Origin: GCA-2401155 sp045047085
GTDB taxonomy: Bacteria; Pseudomonadota; Alphaproteobacteria; Rhizobiales; Rhizobiaceae
DNA: 38,324 nt
Direction of reading: 5' to 3'
Assembly (NCBI GenBank): GCA_045047085.1
Contig: JASFYT010000090.1
Location: 1 to 38,324, forward strand
Part shown: positions 1 through 8,266 of the stretch, piece by piece
How positions within the stretch are numbered: the first letter of the stretch is position 1
Layout: the number at the start of each line of letters is the position of its first letter
The notes under the pieces: model-generated
The model's input: only the letters and a program-made list of their open reading frames with translations
Database searches by the model: none
What the model was told of the DNA's origin: nothing
Position numbers and translations under genes: made by a program

Positions 1-1
1 A

Positions 2-157
2 GGCGCCACCGACACCAGATTCGTCATCATTACCCACAACCCAATCACCATGGCCAGAATGAACCGCCTGTTCGGCGTAACCATGGCCGAGCGCGGAGTT
101 AGCCAATTAGTATCAGTAGATCTGGGTGAGGCTGAGGAACTTGTCGAGGTGGTTTAG
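2..157 (+). CDS. smc: Chromosome segregation protein SMC, C-terminal end (partial)
   Basis: An open frame enters from the left edge and stops at TAG 155-157, leaving 51 residues. The translation contains TRFVIITHNPITMARMNRLF followed by GVTMAERGVSQLVSVDL, which is the end of the SMC ATPase head: the H-loop (ITHN) and the strand-helix after it, ending in the usual acidic tail. SMC forms a dimeric coiled-coil ATPase that, with ScpA and ScpB, organises and segregates the chromosome. Only the last part of the head is present, so Walker A, hinge and coiled coils lie outside the window. In many Hyphomicrobiales smc lies just upstream of ppdK (recalled from known genomes), which agrees with ppdK starting about 2.1 kb further on. 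Identification is confident because this C-terminal motif is very conserved. Confidence 0.9.
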   Translation, partial: GATDTRFVIITHNPITMARMNRLFGVTMAERGVSQLVSVDLGEAEELVEVV

Positions 158-179
158 GCTGACTGATTTTACAGTGTGG

Positions 180-851
180 CTAGAGACACGGGTTCATGAC
201 AGGTAATCGTGGAACCGACAATAGTTCATCGATGGATTGTTCAAACTCCTTCTCGGATTGTTCAGCAATTCTATTCGATATTTGTTCAACAAACTCTATT
301 GCTTCGTCATGTGCTCCTCTGCATTGAAGCAAAGCAATATTCTTTGTGTCTCCAGAATTTTGTTGGGTTTCTAGTATATAGGTTCTAAGTTTGACCGCCT
401 TAATATCGAGTTGAATATTCAACTCATTAATTGATACGGGTAAAATTGAGTTCTCAACAATAAACTTAAAAATTCGACCTATTGCGATGTTGAGCCTTTC
501 AGATGATTTTGAATTGTTAAAATCATCGCAAACATCCAACCAGATTTTAGTACTCAATAAAATACTTTGTGTGCAGAGAATCGAGCCAAATCCACTTTGA
601 TCGAGTAAAAAGCTGCCGATTATTTTCTCGTTTTTGCGATTTTCCCTCACCAAGATATTTCCTGGAAGAACGAACTCTCGGGTTTCCAAACCATTTTCGT
701 TTTTCTCAATTATTATCTTCAATTGCTTTTTTTCAATAACATCATCAAAGGGTGTACCCCATCGCTCCTGACTCAGGCCCCAAGTTGGAACAGTAGTTGT
801 CAAAAACAAAACCAGTAAGATTTGTACAAAAACTTTATGTATTTTCAACAT
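180..851 (-). CDS. Hypothetical secreted protein, unknown function
   Basis: A 223-residue protein that I do not recognise. Residues 1-27 look like a Sec signal peptide: basic MLKIHK start, a hydrophobic core of about 15 residues (VQILLVLFLTTTV), then a polar stretch, so the product is probably periplasmic or secreted. The mature part is rich in Glu, Asn, Ile and Lys, with Cys near residues 93, 108, 176 and 222 that could form disulfides. The C-terminal third (from about 175) is acidic and probably helical. The start ATG at 851 is preceded by GGAC about nine bases upstream. The gene converges on smc, with stops 22 bp apart. Its codons are clearly more AT-rich than those of ppdK or smc, suggesting recent acquisition. 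Function is unknown; I see no catalytic motif. Confidence 0.7.
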   Translation of the reverse strand: MLKIHKVFVQILLVLFLTTTVPTWGLSQERWGTPFDDVIEKKQLKIIIEKNENGLETREFVLPGNILVRENRKNEKIIGSFLLDQSGFGSILCTQSILLSTKIWLDVCDDFNNSKSSERLNIAIGRIFKFIVENSILPVSINELNIQLDIKAVKLRTYILETQQNSGDTKNIALLQCRGAHDEAIEFVEQISNRIAEQSEKEFEQSIDELLSVPRLPVMNPCL

Positions 852-957
852 TAAGTGTGTCCATTAATTTAAGATTTCTATAGTTTAATCTCTAGTTTTT
901 TACATTCTCATTTAACATTCATATGTGCCATATAATTATTCTTATAGAGACACCAAA

Positions 958-1425
958 ATGCAAGACCCATTTTCACGGCCAACAATACGCACCGGCCTGT
1001 TTTATCGTAATCCAATCGCAGCACTCGATTGGATAGAAAAGGCATTTGGTTTCACACGTTCTATGGATATTCGTGATGAACGCGGCGAGTTGGTCCACGC
1101 CGAAATGACATACGGCAATGCGTCAATTATTATCGATAGCGAGTGGGTAAATTTCGTTTCCAGTCCTCTTTCGAACGATGGACGGAACACCCAAATTATC
1201 TATGTTCAACTTGAAAATGATATTGAAGAACATTGCGAACACACACGCTCCTGTGGCGCGGTGATCATTCAGGAACCTGAATACCAGTATTACGGTGATT
1301 GCGTTTACAGGGCCAAGGATATTGAAGGTCATGTTTGGACGTTTTCACAGGCCATTCGCGATATTAGTAAGTCGCAGGCGGAGCAATTAGGTGATGTGAA
1401 AATTACCGGTTGGCACAGGGAATAG
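958..1425 (+). CDS. VOC-family (glyoxalase/bleomycin-resistance-like) protein
   Basis: A 155-residue protein with a single VOC domain spanning nearly its whole length. Typical elements are an early strand followed by PIAALDWIEKAFGF, the strand-turn HAEMTYGNASIIID, and a C-terminal YRAKDIEGHVWTFSQ that resembles the metal-ligand/closing strand of PhnB-like and glyoxalase-like proteins. VOC proteins use paired beta-alpha-beta-beta-beta units for metal-dependent isomerisation, dioxygenation or ligand sequestration; the substrate cannot be read from this sequence. An in-frame GTG at 925 would add 11 residues, but the ATG at 958 has a GAGA element about eight bases upstream and starts where the domain starts. 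A TATAAT at 931-936 also lies inside the longer version. It sits between the AT-rich secreted gene and a membrane protein, and stands alone on its strand. Confidence 0.75.
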   Translation: MQDPFSRPTIRTGLFYRNPIAALDWIEKAFGFTRSMDIRDERGELVHAEMTYGNASIIIDSEWVNFVSSPLSNDGRNTQIIYVQLENDIEEHCEHTRSCGAVIIQEPEYQYYGDCVYRAKDIEGHVWTFSQAIRDISKSQAEQLGDVKITGWHRE

Positions 1426-1489
1426 AATAACAAAAAAAACTAAAAATCACAGCAGGCCATACGTTTTGAATTGCCCTGCCAGGTAGGAC

Positions 1490-2125
1490 CTAAAACCGTT
1501 GAACAACCGGAGATGGTTCTCCGCTGGTTTCTTGTATGTCGCCGGTTTGTGGGTATCCGCGATAGCGCCAATAGGCAAAGCCGCCTGCTGCCCCGCCGAG
1601 AATGAAACATAGTGAAATTGGGCTGATTGGGTCGCCCGTGACAATTTCTGGTAGCATCATCATGCTACCGCACACCAAGCCGATTGATACATCGGACACA
1701 CCCCGTTTTACGCTGAAAAACTGAAATACATCAGCCAGTATTCGTATTGGAAGCAGCATGAAGGGTGCCATGGTCATCATAACCATGCCGCTGACAAAGT
1801 TCAGGAACAGCAGTGATGTGAAACCGCCTGGCGCGTTGGAGCCACTAATAAAACTGACAAGCATGATGCTAATGGCAAAACCCGTCACACATGCCTTGAA
1901 ATAGGCCCAGGCAATATGATCTCTTTTGGTGTTGTCGCGTGGCAAAAAAAGGTCGAGCGCAGTTTTGATGCCATTGCCGCCAACCATAAGCGTTTCCTCT
2001 GTGGAGGCACGATGTTCAATGATTATTTCGGCTTTTTCAGGAATGTCGGACCGGGAAAAATAGTCGTTTGACTGCAAAACATTCCTTTTGCCAAAAAACC
2101 TTTCCACACCGGTATTGTTCCGCAT
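1490..2125 (-). CDS. Hypothetical four-helix membrane protein
   Basis: A 211-residue protein with a hydrophilic N-terminal half of about 75 residues followed by roughly four hydrophobic segments: near AYFKACVTGFAISIMLVSFI, SLLFLNFVSGMVMMTMAPFM, IGLVCGSMMMLPEIV and LCFILGGAAGGFAYW. A short polar tail follows. I recognise no family. A TTG at 2143 could extend it by six residues, but the sequence just before ATG 2125 holds a clear AGGAG Shine-Dalgarno six bases upstream, which lies inside that extension, so ATG 2125 is the better start. It is divergent from ppdK, with about 180 bp between the two starts. The function is unknown; it is probably an inner-membrane protein with a cytoplasmic or periplasmic N-terminal arm. 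Confidence 0.65.
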   Translation of the reverse strand: MRNNTGVERFFGKRNVLQSNDYFSRSDIPEKAEIIIEHRASTEETLMVGGNGIKTALDLFLPRDNTKRDHIAWAYFKACVTGFAISIMLVSFISGSNAPGGFTSLLFLNFVSGMVMMTMAPFMLLPIRILADVFQFFSVKRGVSDVSIGLVCGSMMMLPEIVTGDPISPISLCFILGGAAGGFAYWRYRGYPQTGDIQETSGEPSPVVQRF

Positions 2126-2303
2126 AAACCACTCCTGATACAATTTTCAAAGGGGAAAGTACCATGTGACGGTTAGGTTTAAGTTAATCGGAAGCATCAA
2201 AATGGACTGAATATGCTTCACTGTGTTCTTCCTGCTTTGCCCAGTTGTGCTGCACCTGCTAACAAGCTATCCAGATATACGATGTAATTTTGAAGAGCTG
2301 ATC

Positions 2304-4958
2304 ATGTCCGGGTGGATTTTTGGCTTCGCCGAAGGCAGGGCCGACGGTGATGCTTCGATGAGAGAATTGTTGGGCGGCAAGGGAGCAAACCTTGCCGAGA
2401 TGTCGGCTATCGGATTGCCGGTGCCTGCAGGTTTTACAATTTCCACCAATATCAGCACGTATTTTTATGAAAATGACAAAAGTTTTCCAGATGGCTTGAG
2501 CGCCGAGCTACGGGTAGCACTCGCAGATTTAGAACGCTCAAGCGGACGTTCATTTGGTGGTGGCTCCAAGCCTCTTCTGGTCTCCATCCGTTCTGGCTCC
2601 AGAGCATCCATGCCCGGCATGATGGACACCATTCTCAACCTCGGGCTAAACGATGAAACTGTTCATTCCCTCGCAAAAGAAACCGGAGATGAACGTTTTG
2701 CGTTCGACAGCTACCGGCGATTTATCCAGATGTATGCCTGCGTGGTTCTGGGGTTGGATCATGCCCATTTTGAAGATATTTTGACTATAGTCAAAGGTGT
2801 GCAGGGGTTCGAGTTTGACACGAATTTGAGCGTTGATGATTGGCATGGAGTCATTGAATCCTTCAAGGCATTTGTCGAGGTAGAAACCGGAAAACCGTTC
2901 CCTCAGGATGTGCAGACCCAGCTTTGGGGAGCGATTACGGCGGTATTTTCTTCATGGATGTCGCGCCGCGCCGTGATTTATCGTGGCATTCACAATATCC
3001 CGGACCATTGGGGAACTGCGGTCAATATTCAGGCTATGGTGTTTGGTAATTTGGGGGAGGATTCTGCTTCAGGTGTTGCCTTTACCCGAAACCCAAATAC
3101 GGGTGAAAAACAACTTTTTGGCGAGTATCTTGCAAATGCTCAGGGCGAAGACGTGGTGGCGGGTATCCGAACGCCTCACAGTCTTACCGAAATTGCCATG
3201 AAACTCACCAGTGACGAACACGCATCACTTGAAAGCCGTATGCCGAAAATGTTTGGCGAGATCGTGGATGTTGCAACTCGGTTGGAAAACCATTTTTGCG
3301 ATATGCAAGATATCGAGTTTACCATCGAAAACGATAAATTGTGGATTTTACAAACGCGTAGCGGCAAGCGCACTTCCGATGCTACTTTGCGCATTGCCGT
3401 GGAATTGGCGCAGGAAGGCACCATTTCTAGGTCGCAAGCGTTGGAACGCATAGACCCTTACGCCTTGAACCATTTGCTGCATCCAACTCTTGCGCCTTCC
3501 AATGAACAGCCGGTGATCGTTACGGGCCTGCCTGCCTCCCCGGGGGCAGCATGCGGTGAAGTATGTTTTTCGCCGGAACGTGCAGAGGCACTAAGGGTCG
3601 AGGGAAAGGCCACCATTTTGGTGCGCCTTGAAACCAGCCCTGAAGATATTCTGGGCATGGATGCGGCAAAAGGAATTTTGACGGCTCGCGGTGGTGCCAC
3701 CAGCCATGCCGCCGTTGTCGCCCGCGGCATGGGCAAACCTTGTATTGTGGGCGCAGGAAGTTTAAAAATCGACTATGAAGCAAGCCGGTTTACCGTTATG
3801 GGACGGCCATTTCATGAAGGTGATATCATCACTCTGGATGGTTCCACCGGACGTGTTTATGCTGGTTCTGTGCAAATGAACCAGCCGGAATTTTCAAGTC
3901 ATTTTGCAACCCTGATGGAATGGGCAGATAACACCAAAGCCATGAAAATTCGCGCCAATGCGGATACACCGACAGATGCAAAGTTGGCGCGGTCCTTTGG
4001 TGCAGAGGGTATTGGGCTTTGTCGTACGGAGCGTATGTTTTTTGAAAGTGACCGCATCAATGCCATGCGTGAAATGATTCTGGCAGAGAATGCAAAAACC
4101 CGACGCGAAGCACTGGAAAAGCTGTTGACCATGCAGCGCGCTGATTTCATTGAGATGTTTGAAATCATGGCTGGCCTTCCCGTCGCCATCAGATTGCTCG
4201 ACCCGCCTTTGCATGAGTTTTTGCCAAATCAAGCAAGCGATATTGAACAGGTCGCAAACGCCATGGACATTGAAACGAAGCGACTGCAAAACCGTGTAGA
4301 CCTATTGTATGAAGTAAATCCGATGCTCGGCCATCGCGGCTGCCGCTTGGCAATTGCCTATCCTGAAGTCGTTGAAATGCAGGCCCGCGCAATCTTTGAA
4401 GCAGCCCTTGCCGCCGCGCAAAACACTGGGAGTATTGTCGCGCCGGAAATCATGGTGCCGGTGGTTTCCATGAACAGGGAATTTCTCTTTGTAAAAGCTT
4501 GCATTGAAAAAATTGCCGGGCTGGTGGCCAAGGAGCAGGATGCAAAAATTGATTATACCATCGGAACCATCATCGAATTACCGCGTGCAGCATTGATTGC
4601 TAACGAACTTGCAGAAAACGCAGGGTTCCTTTCCTTCGGCACCAATGATTTGACCCAGACTTGCTTTGGCATGTCGCGCGATGATGCGACGGGATTTCTT
4701 CGCGCCTATGAACGGTTGAGAATCATGCCAAGCGATCCCTTTGTCACCATCGACGAAGATGGGGTTGGCGAATTGATGAAAATTGCTATTGAACGCGGAA
4801 AATCAACCCGTAGTGATATCGAAATAGGCATTTGCGGCGAACATGGCGGCGATCCAAAATCAATTATTTTTTGCAGTAAAATCGGGATCGACTACGTATC
4901 CTGCTCACCTTATCGGGTACCCATTGCACGCCTTGCCGCGGCTCAGGCTACCAAGTAA
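2304..4958 (+). CDS. ppdK: Pyruvate, phosphate dikinase
   Basis: An 884-residue enzyme, the normal size for PPDK, interconverting pyruvate + ATP + Pi and PEP + AMP + PPi in the cytoplasm; in alphaproteobacteria it contributes to PEP/pyruvate balance. The N-terminal nucleotide-binding domain has GGKGANLAEMSAIGLPVPAG and the SIRSGSRASMPGMMDTILN loop. The swivelling phosphohistidine domain contains TARGGATSHAAVVARGMGKP, with the catalytic His at residue 468. The C-terminal PEP/pyruvate TIM barrel shows LCRTERMFF, FGTNDLTQTCFGMSRDD and the proton-donor Cys844 in GICGEHGGDP. A longer frame starting at 2223 would add 27 residues that resemble no part of the family; ATG 2304 has GAAGAG upstream and begins with the conserved N-terminus. 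Its 3' end overlaps the convergent permease gene by 11 bp. Confidence 0.97.
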   Translation: MSGWIFGFAEGRADGDASMRELLGGKGANLAEMSAIGLPVPAGFTISTNISTYFYENDKSFPDGLSAELRVALADLERSSGRSFGGGSKPLLVSIRSGSRASMPGMMDTILNLGLNDETVHSLAKETGDERFAFDSYRRFIQMYACVVLGLDHAHFEDILTIVKGVQGFEFDTNLSVDDWHGVIESFKAFVEVETGKPFPQDVQTQLWGAITAVFSSWMSRRAVIYRGIHNIPDHWGTAVNIQAMVFGNLGEDSASGVAFTRNPNTGEKQLFGEYLANAQGEDVVAGIRTPHSLTEIAMKLTSDEHASLESRMPKMFGEIVDVATRLENHFCDMQDIEFTIENDKLWILQTRSGKRTSDATLRIAVELAQEGTISRSQALERIDPYALNHLLHPTLAPSNEQPVIVTGLPASPGAACGEVCFSPERAEALRVEGKATILVRLETSPEDILGMDAAKGILTARGGATSHAAVVARGMGKPCIVGAGSLKIDYEASRFTVMGRPFHEGDIITLDGSTGRVYAGSVQMNQPEFSSHFATLMEWADNTKAMKIRANADTPTDAKLARSFGAEGIGLCRTERMFFESDRINAMREMILAENAKTRREALEKLLTMQRADFIEMFEIMAGLPVAIRLLDPPLHEFLPNQASDIEQVANAMDIETKRLQNRVDLLYEVNPMLGHRGCRLAIAYPEVVEMQARAIFEAALAAAQNTGSIVAPEIMVPVVSMNREFLFVKACIEKIAGLVAKEQDAKIDYTIGTIIELPRAALIANELAENAGFLSFGTNDLTQTCFGMSRDDATGFLRAYERLRIMPSDPFVTIDEDGVGELMKIAIERGKSTRSDIEIGICGEHGGDPKSIIFCSKIGIDYVSCSPYRVPIARLAAAQATK

Positions 4959-5859
4959 ATTTAACTAAAATTGCCCCCGCAACAATCAGACCGATAATAG
5001 TCAGCCGGGTCGGGTCTAGTTTTTCTCTAAAAATCAGAACCCCGATAAGCGTTGCAAAAATAATCGACGTTTCGCGCAAGGCAGCAGCTTCCGCCACGCT
5101 GCCATACCATGTGGCGAGCATCAAACTGCCAAAGCTTGAGAAGGCAAAGAACGCACCAATGACACCGCGAATTGCTAGTTTTGAAAGTGGCGGCGCAACC
5201 GCCATTTTACGCATCCGGTGAATTGCCACAAGCGGGAAACCAAACCCGCCGAGAAAGAAAAACCAAACTAAAAACGTAAATGGTTCGCCGGAAAGCCTGA
5301 TGCCATAAGCATCGAGATTGGTAAAAAGAGCGACCATTACGCCAGTTAAAACCGCAATGCCAATAATGAAAACTAATGTATTGTCGGCACCGGCATCCTG
5401 TTTTTTCAAACGCACATTGACCCATGCGAGTGATAGAATTGCACCTGAGAGCAGCAGTAGGCCGAACCATTGGGAAGGTTCAAGTTGTTCTGTAAAGAGC
5501 ATCGATGCAATGAATGCGCTGACCACCGGGCTGGTTCCCCGCACGATCGGATAGACAAGGGTGAAATCACCTTTGACATAGGCCGCTGCCTGTAACCATT
5601 CGTAAATGAGATGGAGGAAGTAGGACACTGCCAATATCGCAAATATAGGCGCTGTGGGCAAAGGGACCACGAATAAAACTATCGGTAATGTCATCAAACT
5701 ATAGCAAATATTGATCGCACCCCGATTGAGGTATGGATCAAAGCCACTCTTATTGATGGCACCAAATACAGCATGGGAAAACGCCGATAGCAGCGTTAAC
5801 CCAAGCGCCATGGTGGCATTGTCGATGGCCGAGAAAAAACCCGTAACAGCTGAGATCAA
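4948..5859 (-). CDS. EamA/DMT-superfamily transporter
   Basis: A 303-residue integral membrane protein with about ten hydrophobic helices arranged as two similar halves, the signature of drug/metabolite transporters of the EamA type. The second half carries the family-like stretch EAAALRETSIIFATLIGVLI followed by FREKLDPTRL and a final helix; the first half has YPIVRGTSPVVSAFIASMLF followed by TEQLEPSQW. These permeases export or exchange small metabolites, often amino acids; the substrate here is not determinable. The best start is TTG 5859, which overlaps the stop of the upstream aminotransferase gene, so the two are translationally coupled. An ATG 16 codons in lacks a ribosome-binding site. 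Pairing with an aminotransferase suggests transport of an amino compound handled by that enzyme, which is inference. The 3' end overlaps ppdK convergently. Confidence 0.85.
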   Translation of the reverse strand: MISAVTGFFSAIDNATMALGLTLLSAFSHAVFGAINKSGFDPYLNRGAINICYSLMTLPIVLFVVPLPTAPIFAILAVSYFLHLIYEWLQAAAYVKGDFTLVYPIVRGTSPVVSAFIASMLFTEQLEPSQWFGLLLLSGAILSLAWVNVRLKKQDAGADNTLVFIIGIAVLTGVMVALFTNLDAYGIRLSGEPFTFLVWFFFLGGFGFPLVAIHRMRKMAVAPPLSKLAIRGVIGAFFAFSSFGSLMLATWYGSVAEAAALRETSIIFATLIGVLIFREKLDPTRLTIIGLIVAGAILVKFTW

Positions 5860-7244
5860 GTGACGTTCTCGCGTGTTATCCAGTCCAGCGTGTCTTTTAG
5901 TGCCAGTTCCAACCGATCAAATAGTGTGTTCAGTTCCGCTTCGGTGATAATCATTGGCGGGCATAGCGAAATGGAATCTGTAATTGCCCGGAAAATCGCG
6001 CCGTGTTCCAATGCATATTGCACCAAATGCGGGCCAACGCCGGATTTGGGATCAAACGAAGATTTAGTCTGCTTATCACGCACCAGTTCAACCGCGCCGA
6101 CCAAACCCATATAACGGACCTCGCCCACAAGAGGATGATTCTTGAGTTTTTCCATTCTTGACGCAAATACCGGAGCAACGCTGCGTACCTGACCAAGGAT
6201 ATCGCGCTTTTGATAAATTTCAATGGCTTTCACGCCGAGTGCCGTCCCCAGCGGGTGACCGCCATAGGTATAACCATGACCGAAAAGGCCAAGCTTTGCC
6301 GATTGGTCTTCCAATGCCTGCATCATTTTTTCGGGCACCATCACAGCTCCAAGCGGTGCATAAGCCCCGGTCATCTGCTTGGCACATGAGATGGTATCGG
6401 GCTGCATGCCAAGAGATTGCGAACCCCACCATTCGCCAGTGCGGCAAAATCCGGTGATAACTTCATCAGCGATCAGCAAGATGTCGTGCGCTTTAAGAAT
6501 AGGCTGGATAGCCGCGAAGTAATCTTTCGGCGGGATGAGTACGCCGCCAGCGCCCATGATTGGTTCTGCAATCATCGCCGCAATAGTGTCGCCTCCTTCG
6601 CGCTCGATCATGTCTTCCAGTGATTTTACAAGACCAGCGAGGAACTCCTCCTCTGTCTCACCTTCATTGGCAAAGCGATAATAGTGTGGACAATCCGTGT
6701 GCAATACCCGGTCCACTGGCAAATCAAAATCATTGTGATTAACCGGAAGGCCTGTGAGAGAAGCAGCCATCACGGTTACCCCGTGATAGGCCTTTACCCG
6801 AGAAATTATTTTCTTTTTATCGGGTCGCCCGAGAGCGTTGTTATAATACCATGCTAATTTCACCTGCGTGTCATTGGCCTCGGACCCTGAACTGGTAAAG
6901 AACACATGCGACACCGGCACCGGTGAAATTTCTTTCAGTTTTTCCGCCAATTCGATTGCCGGTTCCATCGAGCGCCCGGTAAACAAATGGTAATAAGGGA
7001 GCTTTTCCATTTGCATTTTGGCCGCTTCGACCAACTCTTCATCACCAAACCCAAGGCCTGCGCACCAAAGGCCGGACATGCCTTCGATATATTCTTTGCC
7101 ATGGGCATCATAAACGTAAATTCCCTTACCTTCATTGATAATCAACGAGCCGGTTTCTTTGAGCTTATGCAGGGCTGAATAAGGGTGTAAAACAGATGCT
7201 GCATCGCGGGCTTGCATATTGGAAAGGGGGGAGTGCTGAGTCAT
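5856..7244 (-). CDS. Class III (omega-type) PLP aminotransferase
   Basis: A 462-residue fold-type I aminotransferase. Visible motifs are the N-terminal GMSGLWCAGLGFGDEELVEA, the phosphate-binding FFTSSGSEANDTQVKLAWYY, the cofactor Asp260 in LLIADEVITGFCRTGEWWG, and the Schiff-base Lys289 in SCAKQMTGAYAPLGAVMV. The closest architecture is that of omega-amino acid:pyruvate or diamine/taurine-type transaminases, which transfer a terminal amino group to pyruvate or a keto acid; the amino donor cannot be assigned from sequence alone. A TTG at 7256 could add four residues, but ATG 7244 has GGAAACG just upstream. It is the first gene of a two-gene operon with the EamA permease, whose start overlaps its stop. 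The upstream region contains a long dyad at 7292-7350. Confidence 0.92.
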   Translation of the reverse strand: MTQHSPLSNMQARDAASVLHPYSALHKLKETGSLIINEGKGIYVYDAHGKEYIEGMSGLWCAGLGFGDEELVEAAKMQMEKLPYYHLFTGRSMEPAIELAEKLKEISPVPVSHVFFTSSGSEANDTQVKLAWYYNNALGRPDKKKIISRVKAYHGVTVMAASLTGLPVNHNDFDLPVDRVLHTDCPHYYRFANEGETEEEFLAGLVKSLEDMIEREGGDTIAAMIAEPIMGAGGVLIPPKDYFAAIQPILKAHDILLIADEVITGFCRTGEWWGSQSLGMQPDTISCAKQMTGAYAPLGAVMVPEKMMQALEDQSAKLGLFGHGYTYGGHPLGTALGVKAIEIYQKRDILGQVRSVAPVFASRMEKLKNHPLVGEVRYMGLVGAVELVRDKQTKSSFDPKSGVGPHLVQYALEHGAIFRAITDSISLCPPMIITEAELNTLFDRLELALKDTLDWITRENVT

Positions 7245-7291
7245 GGTCGTTTCCAAGTCAATAATGTTGTTGGGAAGATTCCTCTAAAAAT

Positions 7292-7350
7292 CCTATACCC
7301 AAATTTTGAAAAATAAAACTGGTGTTTTCCATTCTCAAATTTGATATAGG
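7292..7350. promoter_or_regulatory. Split dyad between divergent genes (candidate operator)
   Basis: CCTATA (7292-7297), three bases, AAATTT (7301-7306) is mirrored by AAATTT (7337-7342), two bases, TATAGG (7345-7350). The two-block dyad sits in the 142-bp gap between the divergent aminotransferase and DUF1499 genes. It may be a binding site for a regulator controlling either direction, or an AT-rich fold-back. No regulator gene lies beside it. Confidence 0.35.
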
Positions 7351-7386
7351 CAATATTCCATTTGCTGAACGAGAGTTGATATCTCC

Positions 7387-8247
7387 ATGGCTGGTTTCTA
7401 CGAACGAAAAAGATCCGTATCCGCAATCTGGTGTCAAAGACTGGGGATATTCTCGATACCCTATTTCCTGTTGGCAACTTTGATGCACCGCTTTGGCGGG
7501 ATTCAAACACCACAGCTTTTCGTGATTTTGGCGATTGGCCTGGTGATTGCAATTATTGCAATGATCCTGGCAATCAAGGCAGGTTCCGATCTTTGGTCCA
7601 AGGGGCATAAGGGTGGAAAAGTTATGGTGCGCGGAATGTTCTTGTCCCTCGCTGTGCTGCTTCCGTTTAGCTACTACGCATTTTTGGCTCTCGCTTTGCC
7701 TTTGGCAAATGATGTATCCACCAACACATTCAATCCGCCTCAATTCGTAAAAATTTTGGAATTTCGCCAACGCCACAAAGCGGCCGGTATCAATCAATTG
7801 GCGGAGTTTGATGATGAATATTCAGAACGCCTGTTGCTTGCCTATCCAAAGGTGGGGCCTAGGCGCTATCCGGCAGGTTCCGAGCGGGTGTTTCAGGCCG
7901 TAAACCTGATCATAGAAGATCGGGGCTGGAAAGTTGTTGCCCGATACGGTGCCGTAGAACCGGCTCCCGCATCCGATACAGAAAAACTTGCAGGAGCCAA
8001 AAAAGATATAACCGATGAAAATATTGGCCCGGTAAATATTTCGGTCGAGGTCACCATTTCTAGCCTGGTATTTGGCTATAAATATGATTCAGTCATCCAT
8101 ATCGTTAGCGAGGACGTAACAACTTTGGTGGAGATGCGTTCTTCATCAAGATGGGGGGCCCATGATTTTGGTGTCAACGCAAAAATCATTGAAGCATTCA
8201 TGAGGGATCTGGATTTGGCTTTGTTGGGATTAGCCGGAGAGGGCTGA
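7387..8247 (+). CDS. DUF1499 family membrane protein
   Basis: A 286-residue protein with three hydrophobic segments in the first 100 residues (around LGIFSIPYFLLATLMHRF, LFVILAIGLVIAIIAMILAI and MFLSLAVLLPFSYYAFLALA). A soluble domain follows that I recognise as DUF1499: it begins with the typical DVSTNTFNPPQF, and ends with TLVEMRSSSRWGAHDFGVNA and a short amphipathic helix. The family has no established biochemical role; members occur as membrane-anchored or lipoprotein-like envelope proteins. The start ATG 7387 has only a weak Shine-Dalgarno (GAGAG about 13 bases upstream), but the frame begins just before the first helix. It is convergent with the downstream hydrolase gene, 19 bp apart, and divergent from the aminotransferase. 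Confidence 0.85.
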   Translation: MAGFYERKRSVSAIWCQRLGIFSIPYFLLATLMHRFGGIQTPQLFVILAIGLVIAIIAMILAIKAGSDLWSKGHKGGKVMVRGMFLSLAVLLPFSYYAFLALALPLANDVSTNTFNPPQFVKILEFRQRHKAAGINQLAEFDDEYSERLLLAYPKVGPRRYPAGSERVFQAVNLIIEDRGWKVVARYGAVEPAPASDTEKLAGAKKDITDENIGPVNISVEVTISSLVFGYKYDSVIHIVSEDVTTLVEMRSSSRWGAHDFGVNAKIIEAFMRDLDLALLGLAGEG

Positions 8248-8266
8248 TCTTTTGGGTCAGGACATG

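Noticed and set aside
2223..2303. N-terminal extension of PPDK
   Set aside because: The added residues resemble no part of the family, whereas ATG 2304 has a ribosome-binding site and gives the normal start.
7258..7797. 179-codon open frame on the - strand overlapping the DUF1499 gene
   Set aside because: It runs antisense to a gene with recognisable membrane helices and domain motifs and shows no coding character of its own.
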